The translations under genes and the position numbers were made by a program. Below are positions 51,701 through 62,504 of a stretch of DNA of 64,000 nucleotides, one piece after another. The stretch spans positions 5,890,001 to 5,954,000 of the forward strand of contig JAUCEF010000005.1 in the NCBI GenBank assembly GCA_033558025.1, read 5' to 3'. Below the pieces are notes generated by a model. That model was not told where the DNA came from and did not search any database. It saw only the letters and a list, made by a program, of their open reading frames with translations. Position 1 is the first letter of the stretch. Every line of letters begins with the position of its first letter. Origin of the DNA: Phytophthora sp. 'mugwort'. Its lineage: Eukaryota; Oomycota; Peronosporomycetes; Peronosporales; Peronosporaceae.

Positions 51701-52776
51701 TATGGAACGAGACCTTCGACGAATTCGTGTGTTCTATCGGTTTTCAAGTTTCAGCCTTCGACCCGTGCCTCTACATCAAGGTTGTCGATGGCCACTGTGT
51801 GCTCGTGCTGGTCTACGTGGACGATGTGTTGGTCACCGGAAGTTCACCCGAGCTGATCTCACGCACGAAGAACGACCTGAAGACACGCTTCGAAATGACT
51901 GACAGTGGCAAGTGTGTGTTCGTCCTTGGAATCGAGCTGGTGGATGGCCCGGACGGCAGCGTGACGATGTGCCAGCGGCGCTATGTGGATGATATCCTGA
52001 AGCGTTTCGGTATGGACGAGTGCAAGGCTGTGGTGAGTCCGGTAGACATGAGCACTCGACTGGTTCCAAGTGACGCAGCGACCAAGGTGAACGCTCCGTT
52101 TCGCGAAGCTGTGGGTGCCCTCATGCACTTGATGACTGCTACTCGCCCGGATATTGCGTACGCAGTGGGCTATGTATCGCGCTTCATGGAGAACCCCCAA
52201 GAGGAACACTGGGTTGCGGTCAAGCGCATTTTTCGCTATCTACAAGGCACCAAGACGCATGGAATCTGTTTCAAGCCAGGCAACAAGATCGACTTTCGTG
52301 GGTATTCGGATGCGGACTGGGCTGGCGACCTCGCGGACCGCAAGTCGACTTCCGGCTACACGTTCATGCTGATGGGTGCGCCAGTGAGCTGGGGAAGCAA
52401 GAAGCAGTCAAGTGTTTCGCTGTCTACGAGCGAGGCGGAATACATCGCGCTCAGTCTGGCGATCCAAGAAGGCAAGTGGATTCATCGCCTGCTATGCGAG
52501 ATTTTGGCGGCTGCCAACGAGACTGGACCCGAGCTCAAGATCCGCGAAGACAACCAGTCGTGCATCAAGATGACGAAGAACCCAGTGAACCACGGTCGCG
52601 CCAAGCACATCGACATCAAGTACCATCACATCCGTGATGAGGTCAAGCGCGGCGAAGTCAAGCTCGAGTACTGCGAGACTTCTATCATGCTGGCGGACAT
52701 CATGACCAAGGCACTGCCAGGACCGCGCCACACGGATCTGACGGCGTCCCTCGGTATCCACGCGTGTTCGCATTGA
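48736..52776 (+). CDS. Gag-pol polyprotein of copia element X
   Basis: 1346 residues in one frame. Gag includes [19 protein letters not shown] and a CCHC knuckle [14 protein letters not shown] (about 221-234). Then protease [14 protein letters not shown] (about 296), the zinc HHCC region [15 protein letters not shown]...CRGCQQGK, integrase HFDICGPM (about 495), VRHDGAREF (about 560), TAERAIRT (about 596), reverse transcriptase TAFLYG and [10 protein letters not shown] (about 1026), and RNase H DADWAGD (about 1191), [17 protein letters not shown] (about 1270). All catalytic acids are present. Gag and pol are fused without a shift, so the gag excess must come from elsewhere, such as splicing or proteolysis (not visible here). 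Confidence 0.95.
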   Translation: MSPSTMSSAQDVSTKVSIDKFNGDNYATWNRYMRGVFLTKSTWHVVNRETSPSFTDSRAKDEYVKSSNIAFGLMLLHMDADYHHVVDDCEEAWIAWTRLKTLYGGSQKAGRIYLKRQLFSMEMSEGGNVLHHCNDVLNISAKLSSIGAKMEDEDVAICLLRSLPKSYENVVLNLEMSNAELRSQDVVKVLTNEHIKRQGEKTATVKTENAAKAFNTDREPRQCTYCGKLGHVIDKCWTKQKDENRGPRRGGNGRGRGANNIQWRNDSDGYDNDYDRVAFAVSLECGVSTDKNVSGMWAVDSGATHHICNDKSKFANLIERNEGELSVADGNKAAIKGVGTIVERVVLPNGDEREIEIKNALYVPNMSKNLLSVPQINKHGKFQVVFDGTEMHVSRKDSNQVVATADLVDGLYWLRTPQRSANAATSGRTVDLHARMGHAPVEVLRKMVDTKMIKDAKAPSKSSGPSVCRGCQQGKMVQKPFPSNRDKRRYDTFELLHFDICGPMEENSLGGSKYLLLIVDEASGCMKGFCLRAKSESEDCIKTYIMKVQTQFGKKVKFVRHDGAREFATNSLKDFYEDEGIEQQTTVPYAHQTNGTAERAIRTIVTIGRSMLHHAKLDKCFWAEAAMTAIYVKNRLPSPKIEHKTPFEIVYKSKPSVKHMRVFGCRTYILTPKEKRLKWDPKARAGLFLGYEEVSKAYRLYDIEAGQVVISRDVNFDESTFGFSPSISDEDVDDLDFDSLDIDDDGPRQTEYKQAGKRKSRPSDEDEAARRPRAVRHRPGLEEASAPNDSPSHRTDADEEEKSGDQDEESTPSVFWRASANAVEAAVDLSEPSTFQEAVNGPDQLHWRKAIRAELKSMRLRGVFRAAKLPSGQSAIGTKWVFKIKRKADGSIEKYKARLVAKGFKQKYGIDYTETFSPVVKYVTLRMVIAIAKYFDWPLDQLDVVTAFLYGVMKELVFCVVPEGVELDGDFDCLELVKAIYGLKQASRVWNETFDEFVCSIGFQVSAFDPCLYIKVVDGHCVLVLVYVDDVLVTGSSPELISRTKNDLKTRFEMTDSGKCVFVLGIELVDGPDGSVTMCQRRYVDDILKRFGMDECKAVVSPVDMSTRLVPSDAATKVNAPFREAVGALMHLMTATRPDIAYAVGYVSRFMENPQEEHWVAVKRIFRYLQGTKTHGICFKPGNKIDFRGYSDADWAGDLADRKSTSGYTFMLMGAPVSWGSKKQSSVSLSTSEAEYIALSLAIQEGKWIHRLLCEILAAANETGPELKIREDNQSCIKMTKNPVNHGRAKHIDIKYHHIRDEVKRGEVKLEYCETSIMLADIMTKALPGPRHTDLTASLGIHACSH

Positions 52777-52783
52777 GGGGGCG

Positions 52784-53126
52784 TATTGAGGGTTGCCAGG
52801 TTTTGGTACTGTGTACCAGTAACCGGTTAACCCGAACCGGTCCAACACGATCCCGCGATGTTTACGGTACGTTGTTTACGCAACCGATGATTAGACGAGT
52901 AGGATGATTGGACGAGTGCGGAGTGTTGGTGATTGGATGCACCAAATGATTGGATGCAGGGCTGCATATCTATGTGGTAGACTAGGTAGTGTAAGCTCCG
53001 ATAAATCAATCACTTTCGAATCTTCCTTCTTCAGCTCAAGTGGTCTTCACTCCGGTCCCCGCACCCAAGTGCAGAACTCCCTCCGCTCAATCCAAGCCTC
53101 GCTTCAAGACCTCAACACCTTTATCA
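52784..53126 (+). repeat. 3' LTR of X
   Basis: 343 bp, apparently identical to 48389-48731. Confidence 0.92.
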
Positions 53127-53228
53127 GAAACGAAGAGTCTCAAGTGGAAGCTCGGCGCTCGTGAGGGCAAAGGACTGTTCAAGCTGTGCATGACTCCGAT
53201 GATGCCTGACGAGGCCAATGCGGCAAGT
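53127..53228 (+). pseudogene. Copia element T, short continuation
   Basis: After the GAAAC copy the T frame continues ETKSLKWKLGAREGKGLFK then LCMTPMMPDEANAAS, matching CTIGARDGKLFKLCMTPV... of U. It is cut at CAAGT (53224-53228) by element Y. Confidence 0.85.
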
Positions 53229-53567
53229 TATTGAGGGTTGCCGGGTTTTGGTACTATGTACCAGTAACCGGTTAACCCGAACCGGTCCAACACGATCCCG
53301 CGATGTTTACGGTACGTTGTTTACGCCACCGATGATTAGACGAGTAGGATGATTGGACGAACACCGGTGAGTGATGGTTGATTAGATGCACTAGGTGATA
53401 GGACGCAGGGTCGCGTGTCTATAACAGTAGGGTGTAAGCTCCAACAATTCAATCACTTTCGAATCTTCATTCTACCCCTCAAGTGCCTTCGCTCCGGTCC
53501 CGCCGTCTGCGACGTCCCTCCCTCCGCTTCGTACAAGCTTCGTGTCCAAGATCCATACCTTTCATCA
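53229..53567 (+). repeat. 5' LTR of copia family B element Y
   Basis: 339 bp, TATTGAGGG...ATACCTTTCATCA. The first ~130 bp resemble the X LTR. The remainder is the alternative subtype shared with Z and Y'. Confidence 0.88.
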
Positions 53568-53571
53568 GGTT

Positions 53572-55512
53572 ATGAGCCCAAGCACCATGTCCTCTGCCCA
53601 AGACGCCTCGACCAAGGTCTCCATTGACAAGTTCAACGGGGACAACTACGCGACGTGGAACCGCTACATGCGTGGCGTGTTCCTGACCAAGTCGACGTGG
53701 CATGTCGTGAACCGTGAGACGACGCCAAGCTACACGGACTCGCGGGCCAAGGACGACTACGTCAAGTTGAGCAACATCGCTTTCGGACTGATGCTGCTCC
53801 ACATGGACGCGGACTACCACCATGTGGTCGACGACTGCGAGGAAGCGTGGGTTGCCTGGTCGCGCCTGAAGACGCTGTACGGTGGTTCGCAGAAGGCTGG
53901 ACGCATCTACCTGAAGCGCCAACTCTTCAGCATGGAGATGTCGGAAGGCGGCAATGTGTTGCATCATTGCAACGAGGTCCTCAACATCAGCGCCAAGCTC
54001 AGCAGCATCGGTGCCAAGATGGAGGACGAGGACGTGGCGATCTGCTTGTTGCGCAGTCTCCCCAAGAGCTACGAGAACGTCGTGCTGAACTTGGAGATGA
54101 GCAGCGCTGAACTGCGGTCGCAAGACGTCGTGAAGGTGCTCACGAATGAGCACATCAAGAGACAAGGCGAGAAGACGGCGACGGTGAAGACGGAGAACGC
54201 GGCCAAGGCGTTCAACACCGACCGAGAGTCTCGCCAGTGTACGTACTGCGGAAAAGTGGGGCACACGATTGACAAGTGCTGGACCAAGCAGAAGGACGAG
54301 AACCGAGGGCCGAGACGCGGCGGCAACGGCCGTGGACGCGGGGCCAACAACATCCAGTGGAGAAACGACAGCAACGGCTACGACTACGACTACGATCGAG
54401 TAGCGTTCGCGGTTTCACTGGAATGTGGGGTTTCGACGGGCAAGAATGTGTCCGGGATGTGGGCGGTCGACAGCGGCGCAACGCACCACATCTGCAACGA
54501 CAAGACCAAGTTCGTCCATTTGATTGAGCGGAACGAAGGCGAACTTTCGGTGGCCGACGGCAACAAGGCGGCCATCAAGGGTGTGGGGACCATCGTGGAA
54601 CAAGTGGTTCTGCCCAATGGCGACGAGCGCGAGATCGAGATCAAGAACGCGCTGTACGTGCCAAGCATGAGCAAGAATCTGCTTTCGGTACCGCAGATCA
54701 ACAAAAGTGACAAGTTTCAAGTGGTGTTCGACGGCACCAAGATGCAGATTGCGCACAAAGGCTCCAAGCAAGTGGTGGCGACGGCAAACCTCATGGATGG
54801 ACTCTACTGGCTTCAGACGCCTCAGCGATCGGCGAATGCGGCGACGAGTGGCAAGACTGTCGACCTGCACGCGCGCATGGGTCACGCTCCGGTTGAGGTG
54901 CTTCGCAAGATGGTCGACAACCACATGATCAAGGACGCGAAGGCACCTTTCAAGTCGAGCGGACCAAGTCTGTGTCGTGGTTGCCAGCAAGGTAAAATGG
55001 TCCAAAAACCATTCCCAAGCAACCGTGACAAGCGTCGCTACGACACATTTGAGCTGCTCCACTTCGACATCTGCGGACCCATGGAGGAAAACTCGCTTGG
55101 CGGCAGCAAGTACCTGCTACTGATCGTGGACGAAGCCAGTGGATGCATGAAGGGTTTCTGTCTGCGTGCCAAATCGGAGAGCGAAGACTGCATCAAGACG
55201 TACATCATGAAGGTGCAGAAGCAGTTCGGCAAGAAGGTCAAGTTTGTGCGGCACGACGGAGCTCGTGAGTTTGCGACCAACTCGCTCAACGACTTCTACG
55301 AAGACGAAGGCATCGAGCAGCAAACCACGGTTCCGTACGCGCACCAGACGAACGGCACGGCAGAGCGAGCCATCCGAACTATCGTTACGATCGGCCGCAG
55401 CATGCTGCATCACGCTAAGCTGGACAAGTGTTTCTGGGCTGAGGCGGCCATGACTGCCATCTACGTGAAGAATCGTCTGCCGTCACCCAAGATCGAGCAC
55501 AAGACTCCGTTC
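53572..55512 (+). pseudogene. Copia element Y, gag to integrase (interrupted)
   Basis: Open from [15 protein letters not shown] at 53572 through the CCHC knuckle [14 protein letters not shown], protease and integrase to [11 protein letters not shown], where the LTR of Y' enters at 55513. The stop at 55513-55515 is supplied by that LTR. Shared private variants with Y' ([19 protein letters not shown]) show Y and Y' are near-identical siblings. CGTTC (55508-55512) is the presumed target sequence. Confidence 0.87.
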
Positions 55513-55851
55513 TAATGAAAGGTATGGATCTTGGACACGAAGCTTGTACGAAGCGGAGGGAGGGACGTCGCAGACGGCGGGACCGGAGCGAAGGCACTTG
55601 AGGGGTAGAATGAAGATTCGAAAGTGATTGAATTGTTGGAGCTTATACCCTACTGTTATAGACACGCGACCCTGCGTCCTATCACCTAGTGCATCTAATC
55701 AACCATCACTCACCGGTGTTCGTCCAATCATCCTACTCGTCTAATCATCGGTGGCGTAAACAACGTACCGTAAACATCGCGGGATCGTGTTGGACCGGTT
55801 CGGGTTAACCGGTTACTGGTACACAGTACCAAAACCCGGCAACCCTCAATA
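55513..55851 (-). repeat. 3' LTR of copia family B element Y'
   Basis: 339 bp in minus orientation, almost identical to the 53229-53567 LTR. Its terminal base pair is changed (CATTA rather than CATCA end). Confidence 0.87.
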
Positions 55852-55858
55852 CGCCCCC

Positions 55859-57766
55859 TCAATGCGAACACGCGTGGATTCCGAGGGACGCCGTCAGATC
55901 CGTGTGGCGTGGTCCTGGCAGTGCCTTGGTCATGATGTCCGCCAGCATGATAGAAGTCTCGCAGTACTCGAGCTTGACTTCGCCGCGCTTGACCTCATCA
56001 CGGATGTGGTGGTACTTGATGTCGATGTGCTTGGCGCGACCGTGGTTTACTGGGTTCTTCGTCATCTTGATGCACGACTGGTTGTCTTCGAGGATCTTGA
56101 GCTCTGGCCCCGATTTGTTCGCTGCCGTCAAAATCTCGCACAACAGGCGATGAATCCACTTGCCTTCTTGGATCGCCAGACTGAGTGCGATGTACTCCGC
56201 CTCACTCGTAGACAGCGAAACACTTGACTGCTTCTTGCTTCCCCAGCTCACTGGTGCACCCATTAGCATGAACGTGTAGCCGGAAGTCGACTTGCGGTCC
56301 GCGAGGTCGCCAGCCCAGTCCGCGTCCGAGTACCCGCGAAAGTCGATGTTGTCACCCGGCTGGAAGCAGATCCCATGCGTCTTGGTGCCTTGCAGGTAGC
56401 GAAAGATACGCTTGACCGCAACCCAGTGTTCTTCTTGAGGGTTCTCCATGAAGCGCGACGCATAGCCAACGGCGTACGCGATGTCCGGGCGCGTGGCAGT
56501 CATCAAGTGCATCAGAGCACCAACAGCTTCGCGAAACGGAGCGTTCACCTTAGTCGCTGCGTCACTTGAAATCAGTCGAGTGCTTATGTCGACGGGACTC
56601 ACCACGGCCTTGCACTCGTCCATACCAAAACGCTTGAGAATGTCATCCACATAGCGGCGCTGACACATCGTCACGCTGCCGTCCGGGCCGTCCACCAATT
56701 CGATCCCAAGAACGAACGCGCACTTGCCGCTGTCGGTCATCTCGAAGCGTGTCTTGAGGTCGGTCTTCGTGCGTGAGATCAGTTCGGGTGAACTTCCGGT
56801 AATCAGCACGTCATCCACGTAGACCAGCACTAGCACGCAGTGACCGTCAACGATCTTGATGTAGAGGCACGGGTCGAACGCCGATACTTGAAAGCCGATG
56901 GAGCACACGAACTCGTCGAAGGTCTCGTTCCACACGCGCGAAGCTTGCTTGAGACCGTAGATCGCCTTCACCAATTCCAGGCAGTCGAAGTCACCGTCGA
57001 GATCAACACCTTCGGGGACCGCGCAGAACACCAGTTCTTTCATTATCCCGTACAGGAAAGCTGTCACCACGTCGAGTTGGTCGAGGGGCCAGTCAAAATA
57101 CTTGGCAATCGCGATGATCATGCGCAGCGTCACGTACTTGACCACGGGCGAGAACGTCTCGGTGTAGTCGATGCCGTACTTCTGCTTGAACCCCTTGGCC
57201 ACGAGGCGCGCCTTGTACTTCTCGATCGATCCGTCCGCTTTGCGCTTGATCTTGAACACCCACTTGGTGCCGATGGCGCGTTGTCCGTTAGGCAACTTGG
57301 CAGCACGAAACACACCACGAAGTCGCATCGATTCGAGCTCAGCACGAATCGCCTTGCGCCAGTGCACTTGGTCGGGGCCGTTCACCGCTTCTTGGAATGT
57401 CGTCGGCTCCGATAGATCGCCTGCTTCGACGGCATTGGCACTTGCACGCCAAAAAACTGGTGGAGTCGATTCTTCATCTTGGTCTCCAGACTTTTCTTCT
57501 TCGTCTGCGTCTGCTCGGTGCGGAGGGGAGTAGTTCGGCGCACTTGCTTCTTCCAGTCCAGGTCGATGACGCACAGCTCGCGGTTTTCTGGCAGCTTCAT
57601 CTTCGTCACTCGGGCGGCTCTTGCGCTTCCCTGCCTGCGTGTACTCCGTCTGGCGGAAACCATCATTGTCGATGTCGAGCGAGTCGAAGTCCAGGTCGTC
57701 GACATCTTCATCGGAAATCGTCGGTGAAAATCCAAAGGTCGACTCATCGAAGTTGACATCGCGACT
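55859..57766 (-). pseudogene. Copia element Y', pol C-terminal half
   Basis: Reading upward from 57766: [19 protein letters not shown], reverse transcriptase ([16 protein letters not shown]), RNase H ([24 protein letters not shown]), stop at 55859. Open throughout. It is separated from its N-terminal half (62505 onward) only by element X', with CGACT duplicated at 57762-57766 and 62505-62509. Before that insertion the frame was VISR-DVNF, so Y' was intact over all of the sequence seen. Confidence 0.88.
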
Positions 57767-58109
57767 TGATAAAGGTGTTGAGGTCTTGAAGCGAGGCTTG
57801 GATTGAGCGGAGGGAGTTCTGCACTTGGGTGCGGGGACCGGAGTGAAGACCACTTGAGCTGAAGAAGGAAGATTCGAAAGTGATTGATTTATCGGAGCTT
57901 ACACTACCTAGTCTACCACATAGATATGCAGCCCTGCATCCAATCATTTGGTGCATCCAATCACCAACACTCCGCACTCGTCCAATCATCCTACTCGTCT
58001 AATCATCGGTTGCGTAAACAACGTACCGTAAACATCGCGGGATCGTGTTGGACCGGTTCGGGTTAACCGGTTACTGGTACACAGTACCAAAACCTGGCAA
58101 CCCTCAATA
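57767..58109 (-). repeat. 3' LTR of X'
   Basis: 343 bp, same subtype as X. Confidence 0.92.
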
Positions 58110-58116
58110 CGCCCCC

Positions 58117-61100
58117 TCAATGCGAACACGCGTGGATACCGAGGGACGCCGTCAGATCCGTGTGGCGCGGTCCTGGCAGTGCCTTGGTCATGATGTCCGC
58201 CAGCATGATAGAAGTCTCGCAGTACTCGAGCTTGACTTCGCCGCGCTTGACCTCATCACGGATGTGATGGTACTTGATGTCGATGTGCTTGGCGCGACCG
58301 TGGTTCACTGGGTTCTTCGTCATCTTGATGCACGACTGGTTGTCTTCGCGGATCTTGAGCTCGGGTCCAGTCTCGTTGGCAGCCGCCAAAATCTCGCATA
58401 GCAGGCGATGAATCCACTTGCCTTCTTGGATCGCCAGACTGAGCGCGATGTATTCCGCCTCGCTCGTAGACAGCGAAACACTTGACTGCTTCTTGCTTCC
58501 CCAGCTCACTGGCGCACCCATCAGCATGAACGTGTAGCCGGAAGTCGACTTGCGGTCCGCGAGGTCGCCAGCCCAGTCCGCATCCGAATACCCACGAAAG
58601 TCGATCTTGTTGCCTGGCTTGAAACAGATTCCATGCGTCTTGGTGCCTTGTAGATAGCGAAAAATGCGCTTGACCGCAACCCAGTGTTCCTCTTGGGGGT
58701 TCTCCATGAAGCGCGATACATAGCCCACTGCGTACGCAATATCCGGGCGAGTAGCAGTCATCAAGTGCATGAGGGCACCCACAGCTTCGCGAAACGGAGC
58801 GTTCACCTTGGTCGCTGCGTCACTTGGAACCAGTCGAGTGCTCATGTCTACCGGACTCACCACAGCCTTGCACTCGTCCATACCGAAACGCTTCAGGATA
58901 TCATCCACATAGCGCCGCTGGCACATCGTCACGCTGCCGTCCGGGCCATCCACCAGCTCGATTCCAAGGACGAACACACACTTGCCACTGTCAGTCATTT
59001 CGAAGCGTGTCTTCAGGTCGTTCTTCGTGCGTGAGATCAGCTCGGGTGAACTTCCGGTGACCAACACATCGTCCACGTAGACCAGCACGAGCACACAGTG
59101 GCCATCGACAACCTTGATGTAGAGGCACGGGTCGAAGGCTGAAACTTGAAAACCGATAGAACACACGAATTCGTCGAAGGTCTCGTTCCATACGCGCGAA
59201 GCTTGCTTGAGACCGTAAATCGCCTTCACCAATTCCAGGCAGTCGAAATCACCATCCAGCTCGACGCCTTCAGGAACCACGCAGAACACCAACTCCTTCA
59301 TGACGCCGTACAGAAATGCCGTTACCACGTCGAGTTGGTCGAGGGGCCAGTCGAAATACTTGGCAATCGCGATGACCATGCGCAGCGTCACGTACTTGAC
59401 CACGGGCGAGAACGTCTCCGTGTAGTCGATGCCGTACTTTTGCTTGAAACCCTTGGCCACCAGGCGCGCCTTGTACTTCTCGATCGATCCGTCGGCTTTG
59501 CGCTTAATCTTGAACACCCACTTGGTACCGATGGCGCTTTGTCCGCTGGGCAACTTGGCAGCACGAAACACACCACGAAGTCGCATCGACTTTAACTCAG
59601 CACGAATCGCCTTGCGCCAGTGCAATTGGTCCGGGCCGTTGACCGCTTCTTGGAATGTCGACGGCTCCGATAAGTCCACGGCTGCTTCGACCGCGTTGGC
59701 ACTTGCACGCCAAAACACAGATGGAGTCGATTCTTCATCTTGGTCTCCAGACTTTTCTTCTTCATCTGCGTCTGTTCGGTGCGAAGGGGAGTCGTTCGGT
59801 GCACTTGCTTCTTCCAGTCCAGGTCGATGACGCACAGCGCGCGGTCTTCTGGCAGCTTCATCTTCGTCACTCGGGCGGCTCTTGCGCTTCCCTGCCTGTT
59901 TGTACTCCGTCTGGCGCGGACCATCATCGTCGATGTCGAGCGAGTCGAAGTCCAGGTCGTCGACATCTTCATCAGAAATCGACGGTGAAAATCCAAAGGT
60001 TGATTCATCGAAGTTGACATCGCGACTGATGACTACCTGCCCCGCCTCGATGTCATAAAGTCGATACGCCTTGGACACTTCTTCGTAACCCAGAAACAAT
60101 CCGGCGCGAGCCTTGGGATCCCACTTGAGTCGCTTCTCCTTCGGAGTCAGGATGTACGTCCGACAGCCGAAAACACGCATGTGCTTCACACTCGGCTTGG
60201 ACTTGTAGACGATCTCGAACGGAGTCTTGTGCTCGATCTTGGGTGACGGCAGGCGGTTCTTCACATAGATGGCCGTCATCGCCGCCTCAGCCCAGAAACA
60301 CTTGTCCAGCTTGGCGTGATGCAACATGCTGCGGCCGATCGTGACGATAGTTCGGATGGCTCGCTCTGCCGTGCCGTTGGTCTGGTGCGCGTACGGAACC
60401 GTGGTTTGCTGCTCGATGCCTTCGTCTTCGTAAAAATCCTTGAGCGAGTTAGTCGCAAACTCACGAGCTCCGTCGTGCCGCACAAACTTGACCTTCTTGC
60501 CGAACTGCGTCTGCACCTTCATGATGTATGTCTTGATGCAGTCTTCACTTTCCGACTTGGCACGCAGACAGAAACCCTTCATGCATCCGCTGGCTTCGTC
60601 CACGATCAGGAGCAGGTACTTGCTACCGCCAAGCGAGTTTTCCTCCATGGGTCCGCAGATGTCAAAGTGGAGCAGCTCAAATGTGTCGTAGCGACGCTTG
60701 TCACGGTTGCTTGGGAATGGTTTTTGGACCATTTTGCCTTGCTGGCAACCACGACACACACTTGGTCCACTCGACTTGGAAGGTGCTTTCGCGTCCTTGA
60801 TCATCTTGGTGTCGACCATCTTGCGAAGAACCTCGACTGGAGCGTGACCCATACGCGCGTGCAAATCGACCGTCCTTCCACTTGTCGCCGCATTTGCCGA
60901 TCGCTGAGGTGTGCGAAGCCAGTAGAGTCCGTCCACGAGATCCGCCGTCGCCACCACTTGATTCGAGTCCTTGCGCGAAACGTGCATCTCAGTGCCGTCA
61001 AATACCACTTGGAACTTGCCATGCTTGTTTATCTGCGGCACTGAAAGCAGATTCTTGCTCATATTTGGCACGTAAAGCGCGTTCTTGATCTCGATCTCGC

Positions 61101-62157
61101 GCTCGTCGCCGTTAGGCAGGACCACTCTTTCCACGATGGTCCCCACACCCTTGATGGCAGCCTTGTTGCCATCGGCCACCGAAAGTTCGCCTTCATTTCG
61201 CTCGATCAAATTGGCGAACTTGGACTTGTCGTTGCAAATATGGTGCGTGGCACCGCTGTCAACCGCCCACATCCCGGACACATTCTTGTCCGTCGAAACT
61301 CCACATTCCAGGGAAACCGCGAACGCCACTCGATCGTAGTCGTTGTCGTAGCCGTCGCTGTCGTTTCTCCACTGGATGTTGTTGGCCCCGCGTCCACGGC
61401 CGTTGCCGCCGCGTCTTGGCCCTCTGTTCTCGTCCTTCTGCTTGGTCCAGCACTTGTCAATGACATGCCCCAATTTTCCGCAGTACGTGCATTGGCGAGG
61501 CTCACGGTCGGTGTTGAACGCCTTGGCCGCGTTCTCAGTCTTCACCGTCGCCGTCTTCTCGCCTTGTCGCTTGATGTGCTCGTTCGTGAGCACCTTCACA
61601 ACGTCTTGCGACCGCAGCTCTGCATTGCTCATCTCCAAGTTCAGCACGACGTTCTCGTAGCTCTTGGGGAGACTGCGCAGCAAGCAGATCGCCACGTCCT
61701 CGTCCTCCATCTTGGCGCCGATGCTGCTGAGCTTGGCGCTGATGTTCAGGACATCATTGCAATGATGCAACACATTGCCGCCTTCCGACATCTCCATGCT
61801 GAAGAGCTGTCGCTTGAGGTAGATGCGACCAGCCTTCTGCGATCCACCGTACAGCGTCTTCAAGCGCGTCCACGCGATCCATGCTTCCTCGCAGTCATCG
61901 ACCACATGATGGTAGTCGGCGTCCATGTGAAGCAACATCAGTCCAAAAGCGATGTTGCTCGACTTGACATACTCGTCCTTGGCCCGGGAGTCCGTAAAGG
62001 ATGGAGACGTTTCCCGATTCACCACATGCCACGTCGACTTGGTCAGGAACACGCCACGCATGTAGCGGTTCCACGTCGCGTAGTTGTCTCCGTTGAACTT
62101 GTCGATGGAGACCTTGGTCGAGACGTCTTGGGCAGAGGACATGGTGCTTGGGCTCAT
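58117..62157 (-). CDS. Gag-pol polyprotein of copia element X'
   Basis: 1346 residues from ATG 62157 with the same domain order and active sites as the X polyprotein: [18 protein letters not shown], protease [14 protein letters not shown], integrase [37 protein letters not shown], RNase [17 protein letters not shown] found no amino-acid difference from X when comparing the translations by eye. Stop at 58117, followed by GAGGGGGCG and the 3' LTR. A candidate autonomous, recently active copy. Confidence 0.95.
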   Translation of the reverse strand: MSPSTMSSAQDVSTKVSIDKFNGDNYATWNRYMRGVFLTKSTWHVVNRETSPSFTDSRAKDEYVKSSNIAFGLMLLHMDADYHHVVDDCEEAWIAWTRLKTLYGGSQKAGRIYLKRQLFSMEMSEGGNVLHHCNDVLNISAKLSSIGAKMEDEDVAICLLRSLPKSYENVVLNLEMSNAELRSQDVVKVLTNEHIKRQGEKTATVKTENAAKAFNTDREPRQCTYCGKLGHVIDKCWTKQKDENRGPRRGGNGRGRGANNIQWRNDSDGYDNDYDRVAFAVSLECGVSTDKNVSGMWAVDSGATHHICNDKSKFANLIERNEGELSVADGNKAAIKGVGTIVERVVLPNGDEREIEIKNALYVPNMSKNLLSVPQINKHGKFQVVFDGTEMHVSRKDSNQVVATADLVDGLYWLRTPQRSANAATSGRTVDLHARMGHAPVEVLRKMVDTKMIKDAKAPSKSSGPSVCRGCQQGKMVQKPFPSNRDKRRYDTFELLHFDICGPMEENSLGGSKYLLLIVDEASGCMKGFCLRAKSESEDCIKTYIMKVQTQFGKKVKFVRHDGAREFATNSLKDFYEDEGIEQQTTVPYAHQTNGTAERAIRTIVTIGRSMLHHAKLDKCFWAEAAMTAIYVKNRLPSPKIEHKTPFEIVYKSKPSVKHMRVFGCRTYILTPKEKRLKWDPKARAGLFLGYEEVSKAYRLYDIEAGQVVISRDVNFDESTFGFSPSISDEDVDDLDFDSLDIDDDGPRQTEYKQAGKRKSRPSDEDEAARRPRAVRHRPGLEEASAPNDSPSHRTDADEEEKSGDQDEESTPSVFWRASANAVEAAVDLSEPSTFQEAVNGPDQLHWRKAIRAELKSMRLRGVFRAAKLPSGQSAIGTKWVFKIKRKADGSIEKYKARLVAKGFKQKYGIDYTETFSPVVKYVTLRMVIAIAKYFDWPLDQLDVVTAFLYGVMKELVFCVVPEGVELDGDFDCLELVKAIYGLKQASRVWNETFDEFVCSIGFQVSAFDPCLYIKVVDGHCVLVLVYVDDVLVTGSSPELISRTKNDLKTRFEMTDSGKCVFVLGIELVDGPDGSVTMCQRRYVDDILKRFGMDECKAVVSPVDMSTRLVPSDAATKVNAPFREAVGALMHLMTATRPDIAYAVGYVSRFMENPQEEHWVAVKRIFRYLQGTKTHGICFKPGNKIDFRGYSDADWAGDLADRKSTSGYTFMLMGAPVSWGSKKQSSVSLSTSEAEYIALSLAIQEGKWIHRLLCEILAAANETGPELKIREDNQSCIKMTKNPVNHGRAKHIDIKYHHIRDEVKRGEVKLEYCETSIMLADIMTKALPGPRHTDLTASLGIHACSH

Positions 62158-62161
62158 AACC
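62146..62161 (-). promoter_or_regulatory. Primer-binding site of X' (half-tRNA type)
   Basis: GGTTATGAGCCCAAGC next to the 5' LTR, overlapping the gag ATG, as in X and U. Confidence 0.7.
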
Positions 62162-62504
62162 TGATAAAGGTGTTGAGGTCTTGAAGCGAGGCTTGGATTG
62201 AGCGGAGGGAGTTCTGCACTTGGGTGCGGGGACCGGAGTGAAGACCACTTGAGCTGAAGAAGGAAGATTCGAAAGTGATTGATTTATCGGAGCTTACACT
62301 ACCTAGTCTACCACATAGATATGCAGCCCTGCATCCAATCATTTGGTGCATCCAATCACCAACACTCCGCACTCGTCCAATCATCCTACTCGTCTAATCA
62401 TCGGTTGCGTAAACAACGTACCGTAAACATCGCGGGATCGTGTTGGACCGGTTCGGGTTAACCGGTTACTGGTACACAGTACCAAAACCTGGCAACCCTC
62501 AATA
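62162..62504 (-). repeat. 5' LTR of X'
   Basis: 343 bp, apparently identical to 57767-58109. Confidence 0.92.

Larger units (their letters stand above)
48389..53126 (+). mobile_element. Intact copia family B retrotransposon X
   Basis: 4738 bp with the 5-bp duplication GAAAC (48384-48388, 53127-53131). The two 343-bp LTRs (48389-48731, 52784-53126) appear identical. One uninterrupted gag-pol frame, a half-tRNA primer site and a purine tract GAGGGGGCG. It shares length and predicted polyprotein with X' (57767-62504), so the two are very recent sister insertions. Confidence 0.95.
57767..62504 (-). mobile_element. Intact copia family B retrotransposon X'
   Basis: 4738 bp, minus orientation, with the 5-bp duplication CGACT (57762-57766, 62505-62509) and two 343-bp LTRs (57767-58109, 62162-62504) that appear identical. 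Its predicted polyprotein is the same as that of X as far as I can read. The different target duplications show two independent insertions of the same master sequence, not a segmental inverted duplication. Confidence 0.95.

Noticed and set aside
48389..62504. A single large inverted duplication (palindrome) of the X-Y region
   Set aside because: X sits in T with duplication GAAAC, while X' sits in Y' with duplication CGACT. The contexts differ, so two insertions explain it better than one inversion duplication.
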